This document shows positions 50,647 to 61,033 of a stretch of DNA of 64,000 nucleotides, in pieces (positions within the stretch are counted from its first letter, which is position 1; each line of letters starts with the position of its first letter). A program made the translations under genes and the position numbers. The notes under the pieces were generated by a model. It made no database searches, was not told where the DNA came from, and saw only the letters and a list, made by a program, of their open reading frames with translations. This DNA comes from Petropleomorpha daqingensis (GTDB taxonomy: Bacteria; Actinomycetota; Actinomycetes; Mycobacteriales; Geodermatophilaceae). The stretch lies in assembly GCF_013408985.1 (NCBI RefSeq), contig NZ_JACBZT010000001.1, positions 2,542,001 through 2,606,000 on the forward strand, read 5' to 3'.

Positions 50647-53600
50647 ATGAGTGGACTGTCGGCTGCGCCGAAGCGCATCCTGGCGGGGGCGTCGGGTCTC
50701 CTGCTCGCCTTCGGCATGGTGGGGGTGAGTGCCCCGGGTGCGCGGGCGGACTCCGCGCCCGCCACCGTCTCGGCCGCGTCGCCGGCCACCGTCACGGCCG
50801 ATGGGCTGCCCACCGTGCAGATCAACGGCGTCGTGTGGTCGCAGGTCGTCGTCGGCAACACCGTCTACGCCGCCGGGTCGTTCACCCGCGCGCGTCCGGC
50901 CGGCTCCGCGCCCGGCCAGAACGAGACGGTGCGCAACAACCTGCTCGCCTACGACATCACCACGGGCAACCTCGTCACCTCCTTCGCGCCGGACCTCAAC
51001 GCCCAGGCGCTCGTGGTGGCCGCCTCTCCCGACGGGTCGCGCATCTACGTCGGTGGCGACTTCACCGTCGCGAACGGTCAGGTCCGCAACCGGGTCGCGG
51101 CGTACAGCACGGCCACCGGCCAGCTGGTGAGCTCCTGGGCGCCGGCCGCCAACGGCCGCGTCCGGGCGCTGGCCGCGACCGCGTCCACCGTCTACCTCGG
51201 AGGCGACCTCACCGCGGTCGGCTCGGTCGGCCGCAACCGGCTGGCGGCGGTCCGCTCCTCCGACGGCGGTCTGCTCTCGTGGGCGCCGCAGCCGGGCTAC
51301 GGCCCGGTGGTGAACCGTGACGGCAACCCGGGCAACAGCAACTCGGCGATGGGCCTGGTCGTGCTGGGCGGCGGGACGCAGGTCGTGGCCGCCGGTCGCT
51401 GGGACCTGATGAACGGCGTCCGCGCCACCGGCATCACCGCGCTGGACCCCGTCACCGGCGCCACCCGTCCGTACGCGATCAACACGATGATCACCAACCA
51501 GGGCATCAACTCGGCGATCTACAGCGTCTCCACGGACGGCACCAACGTGTACGGCACGGCCTACGACTACTGGGGCCCCGGCGACATCGAGGGCTCCTTC
51601 GCGGTGCGGGGGAGCGACGGCGCCCCGATCTGGGTGAGCAGCTGCTACGGCGACACCTACTCGAGCTTCCCGACCGGGGGCGTGCTCTACCAGGCCGGCC
51701 ACCCGCACAACTGCGTCGAGATCGGTGCCTACCCCGAGCAGTCGCCCCGCGTGAACCGGTTCGCCACGGCGCTCACCCTGGCGCCCACCGGGACCGGCGC
51801 GGGTTACCGCGTCTACGGGGGTCCCTGGCGCGGCCAGGCCACGCCGACGCAGCTGCCGTGGTTCCCCAGCGTGACGGCGGGCACCTACACCGGCCAGAAC
51901 CAGGCCGCGTGGAGCGTCTCGGGCAACGGCTCGTACGTCGTCTACGGCGGTGAGTTCCCGCAGATCAACGGGGTCGGGCAGCAGGGCCTCGTGCGCTTCG
52001 CGGTCTCGTCGATCGCGCCGAACAAGGTCGGGCCCTCGAGCAACGGGCTGACGCCGAGCGTGCAGTCGACCGCGGCCGGCACGGCGCGCGTGGCCTGGCG
52101 GGCGGCCGCCGACCCGGACAACGCGGACCTGGTCTACCGGGTGACCCGCTCGGACCGCCCGAACTCGCTCGTCTACGAGACGACGGCCTCGTCCACGTGG
52201 TGGAACCGTCCCGCCCTCGGCTTCGTCGATTCCGGGCTGACCCCGGGCGCTCAGTACACCTACCGGGTCACCGCGGTGGACCCGTGGGGCAACTCCACGA
52301 CCGGTTCGCCGGTGACGGTCACGGCGGCGGGCACCACCCCGGCGCAGGCGGCCTACACCTCGACGGTCCTCGACGACTCGCCCGCGCACTACTGGCGGAT
52401 GGACGGCGTCAGCCCGGGCGGGCGCGCCACCGATCTCGTCGACGTCGACGACCTGGTCCTGGGCAGCGGCGTCACGGCGGTGCCGTCCGGCGCGCTGGCC
52501 GGCACCAGCAGCGGCGCGGCGGCGTTCAACGGCACGGCGGACGGCGCGGGGGCGATGTCCACCCGCGACCTCGGTCCCGACGTGATGAGCGTGGAGATGT
52601 GGTTCTCCACCCGGTCCACCACGGGCGGCGTGCTGGCCGACTTCGGTGACGTCGAGGTGGGCAGCACCGGCGGCAACCACGACCGGATGGTCTACCTCGA
52701 CGACGCCGGCCACGTGTCCTTCGCCGTCTGGCCGGGGACCCCGTACGTGGTCACGTCGGCCCGCACGTACAACGACGGCACATGGCACCACGCGGTCGCG
52801 ACGATGAGCCGGAGCGGCACGGCGCTGTACCTGGACGGCCAGCTCGTCGGCTCGCGCAGCGACGCGGTGTCCGGTCAGCAGCTCAACGGCGTCTGGCGCT
52901 TCGGTGGCGACTCGCGCTGGGCCGGGTCGAGCGACTGGTTCACCGGGCAGCTCGACGAGATCGCGGTCTACTCGAGGGCGCTGTCGGCGGATGCGGTCTC
53001 CCGCCACTACACCGTGGGTCGCACCGGCATCGCGCCGAACGCCGCCCCGCAGGCCTCGATCGGCGTCACCACCGACGGTCGCACCGCGACCTTGGACGGC
53101 CGAGCCTCCGTCGACCGCGACGGGACCATCGCGCGCTACGCGTGGGACTTCGGCGACGGCACGACCGGCACCGGCGCGACGCCGGCGCACACCTATGCGC
53201 AGCCGGGCAGCTACCGCGTCCGGCTGACCGTCACCGACGACGACGGCGCGACCGGGACGACGACCGACGCGATCAGCGTGGCGTCCTCCGGCCCGGCCGG
53301 GAGCGCCTACTCCCGTGCCGTCCTGGCCGACGGCGCCTGGGCCTACTGGCGGCTCGACGAGGCCACCGGCAACGCCATCGACCTCGCCGGCGACGACGAC
53401 CTCACCGTCAGCGGTGGCGTGCGCCGCGGGAGCGCGGGGGCGATCGCCGGGGACACCGACGCCGCGGCCTCCTTCACCGGGACGTCGAGCAGCATCGCCG
53501 CCAGCCAGCGGCTCCTCTCGGGACCGAACACCTTCACCGTGGAGGCCTGGTTCCGGACGTCGTCGTCCACGGGCGGCAAGATCTTCGGCCTCAGCGGTTC

Positions 53601-55143
53601 GCGCAGCGGCGACAGCACCAACTACGACCGGCACGTCTACCTCGACGCTCAGGGCCGGGTGACCTTCGGCGTGGCGCCGCCCTACGGCGGCCTGCCGACG
53701 GTCGTGAGCCCCCGCAGCTACAACGACGGCCGCTGGCACCAGGTCGTCGCCTCGCTCGGCCCGTCGGGGATGGCGCTGTTCATGGACGGCCAGATCGTGG
53801 GCTCGCGCACCGACACCACCGTGGGCCAGTCCTTCAGCGGCTACTGGCGCATCGGCGGGGACTCCACCTGGAGCGGTGCGAAGTACTTCACCGGCGACAT
53901 CGACGACGTGTCGGTCTACGCGACCGTGATCCCGGTCGGGGAGGTGGCCGACCACTACGCGCTCGCCACGGCCCCGCCGGCGAACCGCGCACCCACGGCG
54001 GCGTTCACGGCCACGGCGACGGGCCTGACCGCCTCGCTCGACGGCCGCAGCTCCACCGACCCCGACGGCAGCGTGCGCAGCTGGGCGTGGTCGTTCGGCG
54101 ACGGCGCCACCGGTACGGGTGCGACCGCGTCGCACACCTACGCCGCGGCGGGCACCTACACCGTGCGGCTGACCGTCACCGACGACGCCGGTGCCACGGC
54201 GACCGCGCAGCGCTCGGTGACGGTGACCGCCCCGCCGCCGAACCAGGCGCCGACCGCGGCGTTCACGACGACGACGTCGGACCTGACCGCGTCCGTGGAC
54301 GGTTCCTCGTCGGACGACCCGGACGGCGTCCTCGCGGGCTACGCCTGGTCGTTCGGTGACGGCTCCTCCGCGACCGGCGCGACCGCGTCGCACAGCTACG
54401 CCGCGGCGGGCACCTACACCGTGCGCCTCACCGTCACCGACGACGACGGGGCCACGGGGACGACGACGGACACGGTCACGGTCAGCGCGCCCAGCGGGGC
54501 ACCGGACGTCGTCCGTGACGTGTTCGACCGCACGGTGACCGGCGGATGGGGCGCGGCCGGGCTCGGTGGGACGTGGACCGCCTCCGCCGGCGGCCCGCGC
54601 CAGTCGGTGACACCGGGTGTGGGCGAGATGCGTCTGGACGCCGCCAACCAGAACACCGGCTCGTACCTCGGTGGTGTCTCGCAGACCGCCGTCGACGTGC
54701 AGACCGCCTTCACGCTCGCGTCCGCGCCGACCGGGAACGGGACGTACGTCTACGTGACCGGCCGGCGGGTGGCCGGCGCGGGCGAGTACCGCGCGCGGGT
54801 CCGGGTCACGCCGACCGGTCAGGTCTACCTGGCGCTGTCACGGCTCACCGGCACGACCGAGTCGTTCCCGGGCGGGGAGCTGCTCGTCCCGGGCGTCACC
54901 TGGACGCCGGGCACGGCCCTGGTCGTCCGGATGCGGGCCGCGGGAACCGGGACGACGCAGCTGCAGGCGAGCGTCTGGGTGGCGGGCACGACCGAGCCGG
55001 TGACGCCGACGATCTCCCGGACCGACACCACGGCTGCCCTCCAGACGGCAGGCGGCGTGGGCCTGGCCGTGCACCGGCCGAGCGGGACGACGGCGACCAC
55101 CGCCGTCCGCTTCAGCTCGTTCACCGCCACGGTCGCGGGTTGA
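50647..55143 (+). CDS. Array gene C: secreted propeller protein with two LamG and three PKD domains
   Basis: 1,498 residues. Signal peptide 1-34 (VSAPGARA, cut before DSAPA); propeller-like ~45-460 (GSRIYVGGDFTVANGQVRNR); Fn3-like ~465-560; LamG 1 ~565-795; PKD 1 ~800-878; LamG 2 ~880-1105; PKD 2 ~1115-1195; PKD 3 ~1200-1283; C-terminal module ~1285-1498. LamG 1 and 2 are only moderately alike, so the extra LamG-PKD unit is old. The motif is Cys333...GHPHNC (Cys356), the only copy with Gly and Pro in place of Ser and Thr. ATG 50647 after GGGGAGCACGGGA. Confidence 0.85.
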   Translation: MSGLSAAPKRILAGASGLLLAFGMVGVSAPGARADSAPATVSAASPATVTADGLPTVQINGVVWSQVVVGNTVYAAGSFTRARPAGSAPGQNETVRNNLLAYDITTGNLVTSFAPDLNAQALVVAASPDGSRIYVGGDFTVANGQVRNRVAAYSTATGQLVSSWAPAANGRVRALAATASTVYLGGDLTAVGSVGRNRLAAVRSSDGGLLSWAPQPGYGPVVNRDGNPGNSNSAMGLVVLGGGTQVVAAGRWDLMNGVRATGITALDPVTGATRPYAINTMITNQGINSAIYSVSTDGTNVYGTAYDYWGPGDIEGSFAVRGSDGAPIWVSSCYGDTYSSFPTGGVLYQAGHPHNCVEIGAYPEQSPRVNRFATALTLAPTGTGAGYRVYGGPWRGQATPTQLPWFPSVTAGTYTGQNQAAWSVSGNGSYVVYGGEFPQINGVGQQGLVRFAVSSIAPNKVGPSSNGLTPSVQSTAAGTARVAWRAAADPDNADLVYRVTRSDRPNSLVYETTASSTWWNRPALGFVDSGLTPGAQYTYRVTAVDPWGNSTTGSPVTVTAAGTTPAQAAYTSTVLDDSPAHYWRMDGVSPGGRATDLVDVDDLVLGSGVTAVPSGALAGTSSGAAAFNGTADGAGAMSTRDLGPDVMSVEMWFSTRSTTGGVLADFGDVEVGSTGGNHDRMVYLDDAGHVSFAVWPGTPYVVTSARTYNDGTWHHAVATMSRSGTALYLDGQLVGSRSDAVSGQQLNGVWRFGGDSRWAGSSDWFTGQLDEIAVYSRALSADAVSRHYTVGRTGIAPNAAPQASIGVTTDGRTATLDGRASVDRDGTIARYAWDFGDGTTGTGATPAHTYAQPGSYRVRLTVTDDDGATGTTTDAISVASSGPAGSAYSRAVLADGAWAYWRLDEATGNAIDLAGDDDLTVSGGVRRGSAGAIAGDTDAAASFTGTSSSIAASQRLLSGPNTFTVEAWFRTSSSTGGKIFGLSGSRSGDSTNYDRHVYLDAQGRVTFGVAPPYGGLPTVVSPRSYNDGRWHQVVASLGPSGMALFMDGQIVGSRTDTTVGQSFSGYWRIGGDSTWSGAKYFTGDIDDVSVYATVIPVGEVADHYALATAPPANRAPTAAFTATATGLTASLDGRSSTDPDGSVRSWAWSFGDGATGTGATASHTYAAAGTYTVRLTVTDDAGATATAQRSVTVTAPPPNQAPTAAFTTTTSDLTASVDGSSSDDPDGVLAGYAWSFGDGSSATGATASHSYAAAGTYTVRLTVTDDDGATGTTTDTVTVSAPSGAPDVVRDVFDRTVTGGWGAAGLGGTWTASAGGPRQSVTPGVGEMRLDAANQNTGSYLGGVSQTAVDVQTAFTLASAPTGNGTYVYVTGRRVAGAGEYRARVRVTPTGQVYLALSRLTGTTESFPGGELLVPGVTWTPGTALVVRMRAAGTGTTQLQASVWVAGTTEPVTPTISRTDTTAALQTAGGVGLAVHRPSGTTATTAVRFSSFTATVAG

Positions 55144-55246
55144 TCGGATTGGTCGCACCGCGGACAGCATTCGTCACACTCGGTGAGCGTTTGGTCTCGC
55201 TAGGACGGCGTTCCCCCTGGTCGCCACCCGATCAGGGGGATCGCTT

Positions 55247-55281
55247 CCCCCTATCGCACCGGCGATCGTCACCCTTAGTAT
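55247..55281 (+). promoter_or_regulatory. Shared 35-bp promoter block, array gene D
   Basis: Starts CCCCCT, contains GATCGTCAC and ends in CTTAGTAT; TAGTAT at 55276-55281, 59 bp before the ATG. The second half is almost identical to that of gene A. Confidence 0.6.
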
Positions 55282-55340
55282 TCGCCGCTGGCGTGAAGCA
55301 ACGCCGCGCAGTACCCAGTTCGAAGCGGGGGAAACCTGGT

Positions 55341-58300
55341 ATGTCTCGATCGTCGACGGCGTCGATGAGGACGCTGTCCGCAGCGCTGATCTTCCTTCTG
55401 GTCGCGGGCGTGCTCGCCCTGCTGGCCCCGGGTGCGCGGGCGGACACGGCGCCCACCCCGCCGAATCCCACCACCAACCCGGAGACGGTCAGCGCCGACG
55501 CGCTGCCCACGGTCCAGGTCAACGGCGTGGTGTGGTCGATGGTCACCGTCGGCAACACGGTCTACGCCACGGGCAGCTTCACCAGCGCCCGGCCCGCCGG
55601 CGCGCTCCCCGGCGTCAACGAGACCCCTCGGGCCAACCTCGTCGCGTTCGACCTGACGACCGGCGTGATGACGTCGTGGAACCACACGCTCAACGGCCAG
55701 GGGCGGATCATCGTCGCCTCGCCCGACAAGTCGCGCATCTACGTCGGCGGTGACTTCACCACCGTGGACGGCCAGCCCCGCGGGCACGTCGCCGCCTTCG
55801 ACGTCTCGACCGGCAACCTGGTCCCGGGCTTCGCACCGACGTCGAACGGCATCACCTACGCGCTGGCGGCCACCAACGACACCGTCTACGCCGGCGGGAC
55901 GTTCAACACCGCGGGCGGCCAGACCCGCACCCGTCTCGCGGCCTACCTCGCCAGCGACGGTTCGCTCACCGACTGGGCGCCCACCGCCAATCACAACGTG
56001 CGCGGCATCATCCTCGACCCGACCGGCCAGCGCGTCGTCATCGCCGGCCAGTTCGACCAGGTGAACAGCGTGCCGGCGGTGGCCCTGGCGTCGGTCAACC
56101 TCGCCGGTGGCGACACCAAGACCTGGCAGTACGGCATCACCAACGCCGGCGACAGCGGCGGTGTCTACAACCTGAAGTCCGACGGCGTCCGCGCCTACGC
56201 GATGACCTACGGGTTCCAGGTCGGCAACATCGAGGGCGTCGTCGCGTTCAACCCGACCGACCTCTCGCTGGTCTGGATGAACGACTGCCACGGCGACCCG
56301 TACGACGTCTGGTCGAACGGCACGATCGTCTACAACGCCAGCCACACCCACGACTGCGAGACCTCGGGCTCGTTCCCCGACCCGCACCCGCGTGACTGGA
56401 AGCGCGCGATCGCCATGACGACGGCGGTCACCGGCACCCTCAAGGCCACCACCCAGGTGCCGCGGTACGGCAGCTGGGCGGGCCGGCCGCACCCGTCGGT
56501 CCTCGACTGGTTCCCGACCATCCCGCCGGGCACCTACACCGGCCAGGACCAGGGCACGTGGTCGGTCACCGGTGGCGGCGACTACGTCGCCTTCGGCGGC
56601 GAGTTCGTGTCGGTGAACAACTCCCTGCAGCAGGGCCTGGTCCGGTTCGGGACCAAGAACGTCGCCCCCAACCTCCGTGGTCCGGAGCTGACCTCGGCCC
56701 AGCAGCGTCCGAACGCGCTGTCGATCACGCCGGGCACCGTCAACGTCTCGTGGCCCTCGAGCTGGGACATGGACAACGAGGACCTGACCTACAACCTGTA
56801 CCGCAACAGCGAGACCACCCCGCTGCTCACCCAGACTGTGAAGTCGCAGTGGTGGAACGTCCCCACGCAGCGCTACACCGACACGCAGCCGGCCGGCGCC
56901 ACCGTCACCTACCGCGTCACCGTCAACGACCCGTTCGGGAACACGGTCAGCAGCCTCAGCAGCCCGCAGGTCACCGTGGCCGGCAGCACCGACGCCTACG
57001 CCACCGCGATCCTGGCCGACTCGCCGGCCGAGTACTGGCGGCTGGGTGAGACCAACGGTTCGGTCGCGCAGGACGCCGTGAACACCCGGAACCTGAACGA
57101 GAGCGGCGGGGTGACGCAGGGTGTCCCCGGTGCCTTCGGGACCGACCGCGCGGTCGGCCTCGACGGCAGCGCCAACGCCCAGCTGCAGATCAACGACCAC
57201 ATCGAGACGCCGGGCAACGCGTTCTCGTTCGAGGGCTGGGTCCGCACCACCACCGGCGGGATCATCGCCCAGGAGATCGACCGCGACTCCCTGCCCGGCC
57301 AGCTGCTGTACAACCGGATCCTGTACGTCGACAACGCCGGGCGGCTGACCCTCGGCGTCACGGGCATCGGCTTCGTCAACGGCCAGACCGCGCTGACCTA
57401 CCCGACGCTGCGCAGCCCGTCGGTGCTCACCGACGGCAACTGGCACTACGTCGTCGGCACCATCGGCTCGGCCGGCGCCATGCTCTACGTCGACGGCGCC
57501 CAGGTGGCCGGCGACGCGTCCATGACCGCAGGCAACCCGTACCTCAGCGCGGCCTGGTGGACCTTCGGCACCGGCGACATGGCCGGCTTCCCCAACGCGC
57601 CGGCGAGCCCCTCGCTGACCGGCGGCCTGGACGAGCTGGCGATCTACCCGTCGGTGCTGACCTCGGCCAAGGTCGCGCAGCACTACTCGACCGCCACCGG
57701 GCAGTCGGTGAACGCCTCGCCCAGCCCGGCGTTCACCTCCACCCGCACACCGCTCAACGTCGCGGTGGACGCCTCGACGTCCAGCGACCCGGACGGCACC
57801 ATCGCGTCCTACGCGTGGGACTTCGGCGACGGCGGCACCGGCTCCGGTGTCACGGCGAGCCACGCCTACGCGGCGGCGGGCACCTACACCGTCACGCTGA
57901 CGGTCACGGACAACGGCGGCCGGACGGCGACCGTGTCGCGGCCGCTGGCCATCGCCGGTCTGAACGCGCTGCCCACCGCGTCGTTCACGACCACGCCGAA
58001 CGGCCTGGCCGTCTCGGTGGACGCCTCCGCGTCGGCCGACTCCGACGGCCAGATCGCCTCGTACGCCTGGGACTGGGGTGACGGCAGCCCGGCCGGTTCC
58101 GGTGTCACGTCCTCGCACACCTACGCGACGACCGGCACCTACACCATCACGCTGACCGTCACCGACGACGCCGGCGGCACCCGGAGCGCCACCCGCTCGG
58201 TGGTCGCGGGCACGATCCTCGCCCGCGACGCCTTCGGGCGGATCGTGGCCAGCGGCCTCGGCACCGCCGACGTCGGTGGCGCGTGGACGGCCGCGGCGGG

Positions 58301-60926
58301 CAGCAGCCGGATGTCGGTGAACAACGGCACCGCGACGCTGGGCCTGCCGACGGCCAACGTGAACACCACCGGCTACCTCGGCCTGTCGCAGACCGACTCG
58401 GAGCTGCGGACGGCGTTCTCGCTGTCCGCAGCTCCGACCGGGAACGGCACGTACGTGTACCTGACCGGCCGCCGGGTGAACGGCGTCGGTGAGTACCGGG
58501 TGCGGGTGCGCTTCATGGCCGACGGCCGGATCGCGCTGGGCCTGTCCCGCGTGGTCGGGACGGCGGAGGGCTTCCCGAGCGGGGAGACCATCGTCAACGG
58601 CCTGACCTACACCGTCGGGCAGACGCTGAACGCCCGGGTGCAGACCACCCTGGCCAACGGCACGACGACGGTGACCGCGGCGGTCTGGACGACCGGCGCG
58701 GAGCCCGCGACCCCGCAGCTGACCCGCACGGACGCCAACGCGTCCCTGCAGGTGGCCGGCGGCGCAGGCATCGGCGTGTTCCGGCCGACGGGCACCACCA
58801 ACGCCACCGACGTCCGCTTCACCAGCTTCCGGGTCACCGCGGTCGCGGGTCCCGTCGCGCCGAACCAGAACCCGACGGCGGCGTTCACCGCCACCCAGAA
58901 CGGCCTGACGGTCGGGGTGGACGGCACCGGGTCGAGCGACCCGGACGGCCAGATCGCCTCGTACGCCTGGAACTGGGGCGACAGCACCGCGCCCGGCTCG
59001 GGCGCCACGGCGTCGCACACCTACGCCGCGGCCGGCACCTACACCGTGACCCTCACGGTCACGGACAACCGCGGTGGCACCGCGACCACGACGCACGACG
59101 TCACGGTGGCCAACGCCCCGGCGGTCATCGCCCAGGACGCCTTCGGGCGGACGGTGAGCAGCGGGCTCGGCACCGCCGACGTCGGCGGCGCGTGGGTGGC
59201 CGCGGCGGGCAGCAGCCGGATGTCGGTGAACAACGGCACCGCCACGCTGGGCCTGCCGACGGCCAACGTGAACACCACCGGGTACCTGAACGTGTCGCAG
59301 ACCGACTCGGAGCTGCGGACGACGTTCTCGCTGTCCGCGGCGCCGACCGGCAACGGCACGTACGTGTACCTGACCGGCCGCCGCGTCAACGGCGTCGGCG
59401 AGTACCGGGTCCGCGTGCGGCTGCTCGCCAACGGCACCGTCGGCCTGGCCCTGTCGCGCCTCACCGGCACGACCGAGGCCTTCCCGAACGGCGAGGTCAT
59501 CGTCCCGGGCCTGACCTACACGGCCGGCCAGACGATGAGCGCCCGGGTGCAGACCACGGAGAGCGGGGGCACGACGACGATCACCGCGGCGGTCTGGACG
59601 ACCGGCGCGGAGCCGGTCGGAGCGCAGCTGACCCGCACCGACACCACCGTGGCGCTGCAGGCGCCCGGTGGCGTGGGCCTCGGCGTGCACCGGCCGACCG
59701 GTACCACCGCCGTCACCGACGTCCGGTTCACCAGCTTCCGGGTGACCCCGGTCGGCGGCGGCACGCCTGCCAACACCCCGCCGACGGCGTCGTTCACGGC
59801 GACGCCGAGCGGGCTGGCGGTCTCGGTCAACGGCAGCGCTTCGAACGACCCCGGCGGCTCGGTCGCCTCCTACTCGTGGGGCTGGGGTGACGGCACCACC
59901 CCGGGCACCGGCGTGACGGCGGGCCACACCTACGCAGCGGGCGGCACGTACACGATCACGCTGACCGTGACGGACAACGGCGGGCTCACCGGCACCACGA
60001 CCCGCACGGTGACCGTCGCGCCGAACACCAACCCGCCGCCGACCGCGGCGTTCACGGTGGCCGCGAACGGGCTGACTGCCTCGGTCGACGGCAGCGGCTC
60101 GAGCGACCCCGGCGGCTCGATCGCCTCGTACTCGTGGGGCTGGGGTGACAACACCGCGTTGGGCACGGGTGCCACGGCGACGCACACCTACGCGGCGGGC
60201 GGCACGTACACGATCACGCTGACCGTGACCGACAACGGCGGGGCCATCAACACCGTCTCGCACGCGGTGACGGTGACCCAGACGGCGCCGGTGATCGTGA
60301 ACGACACCTTCAACCGGACCGTCAGCGGCGGGCTGGGGACTGCGGACGTCGGCGGCGCGTGGACGGCCTCGGCCGGCGCCACCCGCCAGTCGGTGACGCA
60401 GAACATGGCGATCATGACCCTGGACGCGGCCGGCCAGAACACCGGGTCGTACCTGGGCGGGGTGGCGCAGACCAGTGCCGACATCCGCACCACGGTGTCG
60501 TCGACCAACGCGCCGACCGGGAACGGCACCTACGTGTACGTCTCCGGCCGCCGGGTGAACAACGTGGGCGAGTACCGGGTGCGGATCCGGCTGCTCGCCG
60601 ACGGCACGATCGGCCTGGCCCTCTCGCGGCTGACCGGCACGACCGAGGCGTTCCCGAACGGCGAGGTGATCGTGCCCGGCGTGACGTACACGGCGGGGAT
60701 GGTGCTCAACGTCCACGTCCAGGTGTTCGGCACCGGCACCACGACCGTCCGGGCCAGCGTCTGGACGTCGGGCAACGAGCCGACGACCTGGCAGCTGACC
60801 CGCACGGACACCACGGCGGGGCTGCAGGCCAACGGCGGGATCGGCTTGGCGGTGCACCGGCCGAGCGGGACGACGGCCAACACGGCCGTGCGGTTCGGCA
60901 CCCTCACCGTCACCGCCGTCGCGTGA
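55341..60926 (+). CDS. Array gene D: largest secreted propeller-LamG-PKD protein, with three C-terminal modules
   Basis: 1,861 residues. Signal peptide 1-34 (LLAPGARA, cut before DTAPT); propeller-like ~45-440 (KSRIYVGGDFTTVDGQPRGH); Fn3-like ~450-545; LamG ~550-786; PKD 1-2 ~793-955; module 1 ~958-1170; PKD 3 ~1173-1258; module 2 ~1260-1471; PKD 4-5 ~1478-1648; module 3 ~1650-1861. Modules 1 and 2 are offset by 909 bp (303 codons) and nearly identical in DNA over long runs. The motif is Cys316...H335-T-H337-D-Cys339. The N-terminal part is the most diverged of the five. ATG 55341 with GGGGGAAA upstream. Confidence 0.85.
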   Translation: MSRSSTASMRTLSAALIFLLVAGVLALLAPGARADTAPTPPNPTTNPETVSADALPTVQVNGVVWSMVTVGNTVYATGSFTSARPAGALPGVNETPRANLVAFDLTTGVMTSWNHTLNGQGRIIVASPDKSRIYVGGDFTTVDGQPRGHVAAFDVSTGNLVPGFAPTSNGITYALAATNDTVYAGGTFNTAGGQTRTRLAAYLASDGSLTDWAPTANHNVRGIILDPTGQRVVIAGQFDQVNSVPAVALASVNLAGGDTKTWQYGITNAGDSGGVYNLKSDGVRAYAMTYGFQVGNIEGVVAFNPTDLSLVWMNDCHGDPYDVWSNGTIVYNASHTHDCETSGSFPDPHPRDWKRAIAMTTAVTGTLKATTQVPRYGSWAGRPHPSVLDWFPTIPPGTYTGQDQGTWSVTGGGDYVAFGGEFVSVNNSLQQGLVRFGTKNVAPNLRGPELTSAQQRPNALSITPGTVNVSWPSSWDMDNEDLTYNLYRNSETTPLLTQTVKSQWWNVPTQRYTDTQPAGATVTYRVTVNDPFGNTVSSLSSPQVTVAGSTDAYATAILADSPAEYWRLGETNGSVAQDAVNTRNLNESGGVTQGVPGAFGTDRAVGLDGSANAQLQINDHIETPGNAFSFEGWVRTTTGGIIAQEIDRDSLPGQLLYNRILYVDNAGRLTLGVTGIGFVNGQTALTYPTLRSPSVLTDGNWHYVVGTIGSAGAMLYVDGAQVAGDASMTAGNPYLSAAWWTFGTGDMAGFPNAPASPSLTGGLDELAIYPSVLTSAKVAQHYSTATGQSVNASPSPAFTSTRTPLNVAVDASTSSDPDGTIASYAWDFGDGGTGSGVTASHAYAAAGTYTVTLTVTDNGGRTATVSRPLAIAGLNALPTASFTTTPNGLAVSVDASASADSDGQIASYAWDWGDGSPAGSGVTSSHTYATTGTYTITLTVTDDAGGTRSATRSVVAGTILARDAFGRIVASGLGTADVGGAWTAAAGSSRMSVNNGTATLGLPTANVNTTGYLGLSQTDSELRTAFSLSAAPTGNGTYVYLTGRRVNGVGEYRVRVRFMADGRIALGLSRVVGTAEGFPSGETIVNGLTYTVGQTLNARVQTTLANGTTTVTAAVWTTGAEPATPQLTRTDANASLQVAGGAGIGVFRPTGTTNATDVRFTSFRVTAVAGPVAPNQNPTAAFTATQNGLTVGVDGTGSSDPDGQIASYAWNWGDSTAPGSGATASHTYAAAGTYTVTLTVTDNRGGTATTTHDVTVANAPAVIAQDAFGRTVSSGLGTADVGGAWVAAAGSSRMSVNNGTATLGLPTANVNTTGYLNVSQTDSELRTTFSLSAAPTGNGTYVYLTGRRVNGVGEYRVRVRLLANGTVGLALSRLTGTTEAFPNGEVIVPGLTYTAGQTMSARVQTTESGGTTTITAAVWTTGAEPVGAQLTRTDTTVALQAPGGVGLGVHRPTGTTAVTDVRFTSFRVTPVGGGTPANTPPTASFTATPSGLAVSVNGSASNDPGGSVASYSWGWGDGTTPGTGVTAGHTYAAGGTYTITLTVTDNGGLTGTTTRTVTVAPNTNPPPTAAFTVAANGLTASVDGSGSSDPGGSIASYSWGWGDNTALGTGATATHTYAAGGTYTITLTVTDNGGAINTVSHAVTVTQTAPVIVNDTFNRTVSGGLGTADVGGAWTASAGATRQSVTQNMAIMTLDAAGQNTGSYLGGVAQTSADIRTTVSSTNAPTGNGTYVYVSGRRVNNVGEYRVRIRLLADGTIGLALSRLTGTTEAFPNGEVIVPGVTYTAGMVLNVHVQVFGTGTTTVRASVWTSGNEPTTWQLTRTDTTAGLQANGGIGLAVHRPSGTTANTAVRFGTLTVTAVA
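58206..58850 (+). repeat. C-terminal-type module 1 of gene D
   Basis: First of three copies of the ~210-residue module (DAFGRIVASGLGTADVGGAW ... FTSFRVTAV). Long runs match module 2 at 59115-59755 base for base, for example from 58291 against 59200. The third copy at 60290-60923 is more diverged. Confidence 0.8.
59115..59755 (+). repeat. C-terminal-type module 2 of gene D
   Basis: Second copy, 909 bp downstream of the first, in frame, with a single PKD repeat between them. The unit PKD-plus-module seems to have been duplicated. Confidence 0.8.
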
Positions 60927-60931
60927 GCCGC

Positions 60932-60964
60932 TGACCGGCCGGGCGCTCCGCGCCCGGCCGGTCA
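60932..60964 (+). terminator. Hairpin terminator after gene D
   Basis: Perfect 15-bp stem TGACCGGCCGGGCGC / GCGCCCGGCCGGTCA with a 3-nt loop, 5 bp after the stop; no U-tract. Confidence 0.78.
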
Positions 60965-61033
60965 CGCACGGTGACTTCAGTGTCCCTCGATGAGGGTATT
61001 TCCGCAGGTCGTCAGCCGTTCGTGTGACCCGCG

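Noticed and set aside
55275-60965. Antisense open frame of 1,896 codons opposite gene D (and similar ones opposite A, B and C)
   Set aside because: Composition is Arg/Gly/Val/Asp-rich with no domains; it is the complement-frame shadow expected opposite very GC-rich repeats. The sense frames have signal peptides and domain repeats.
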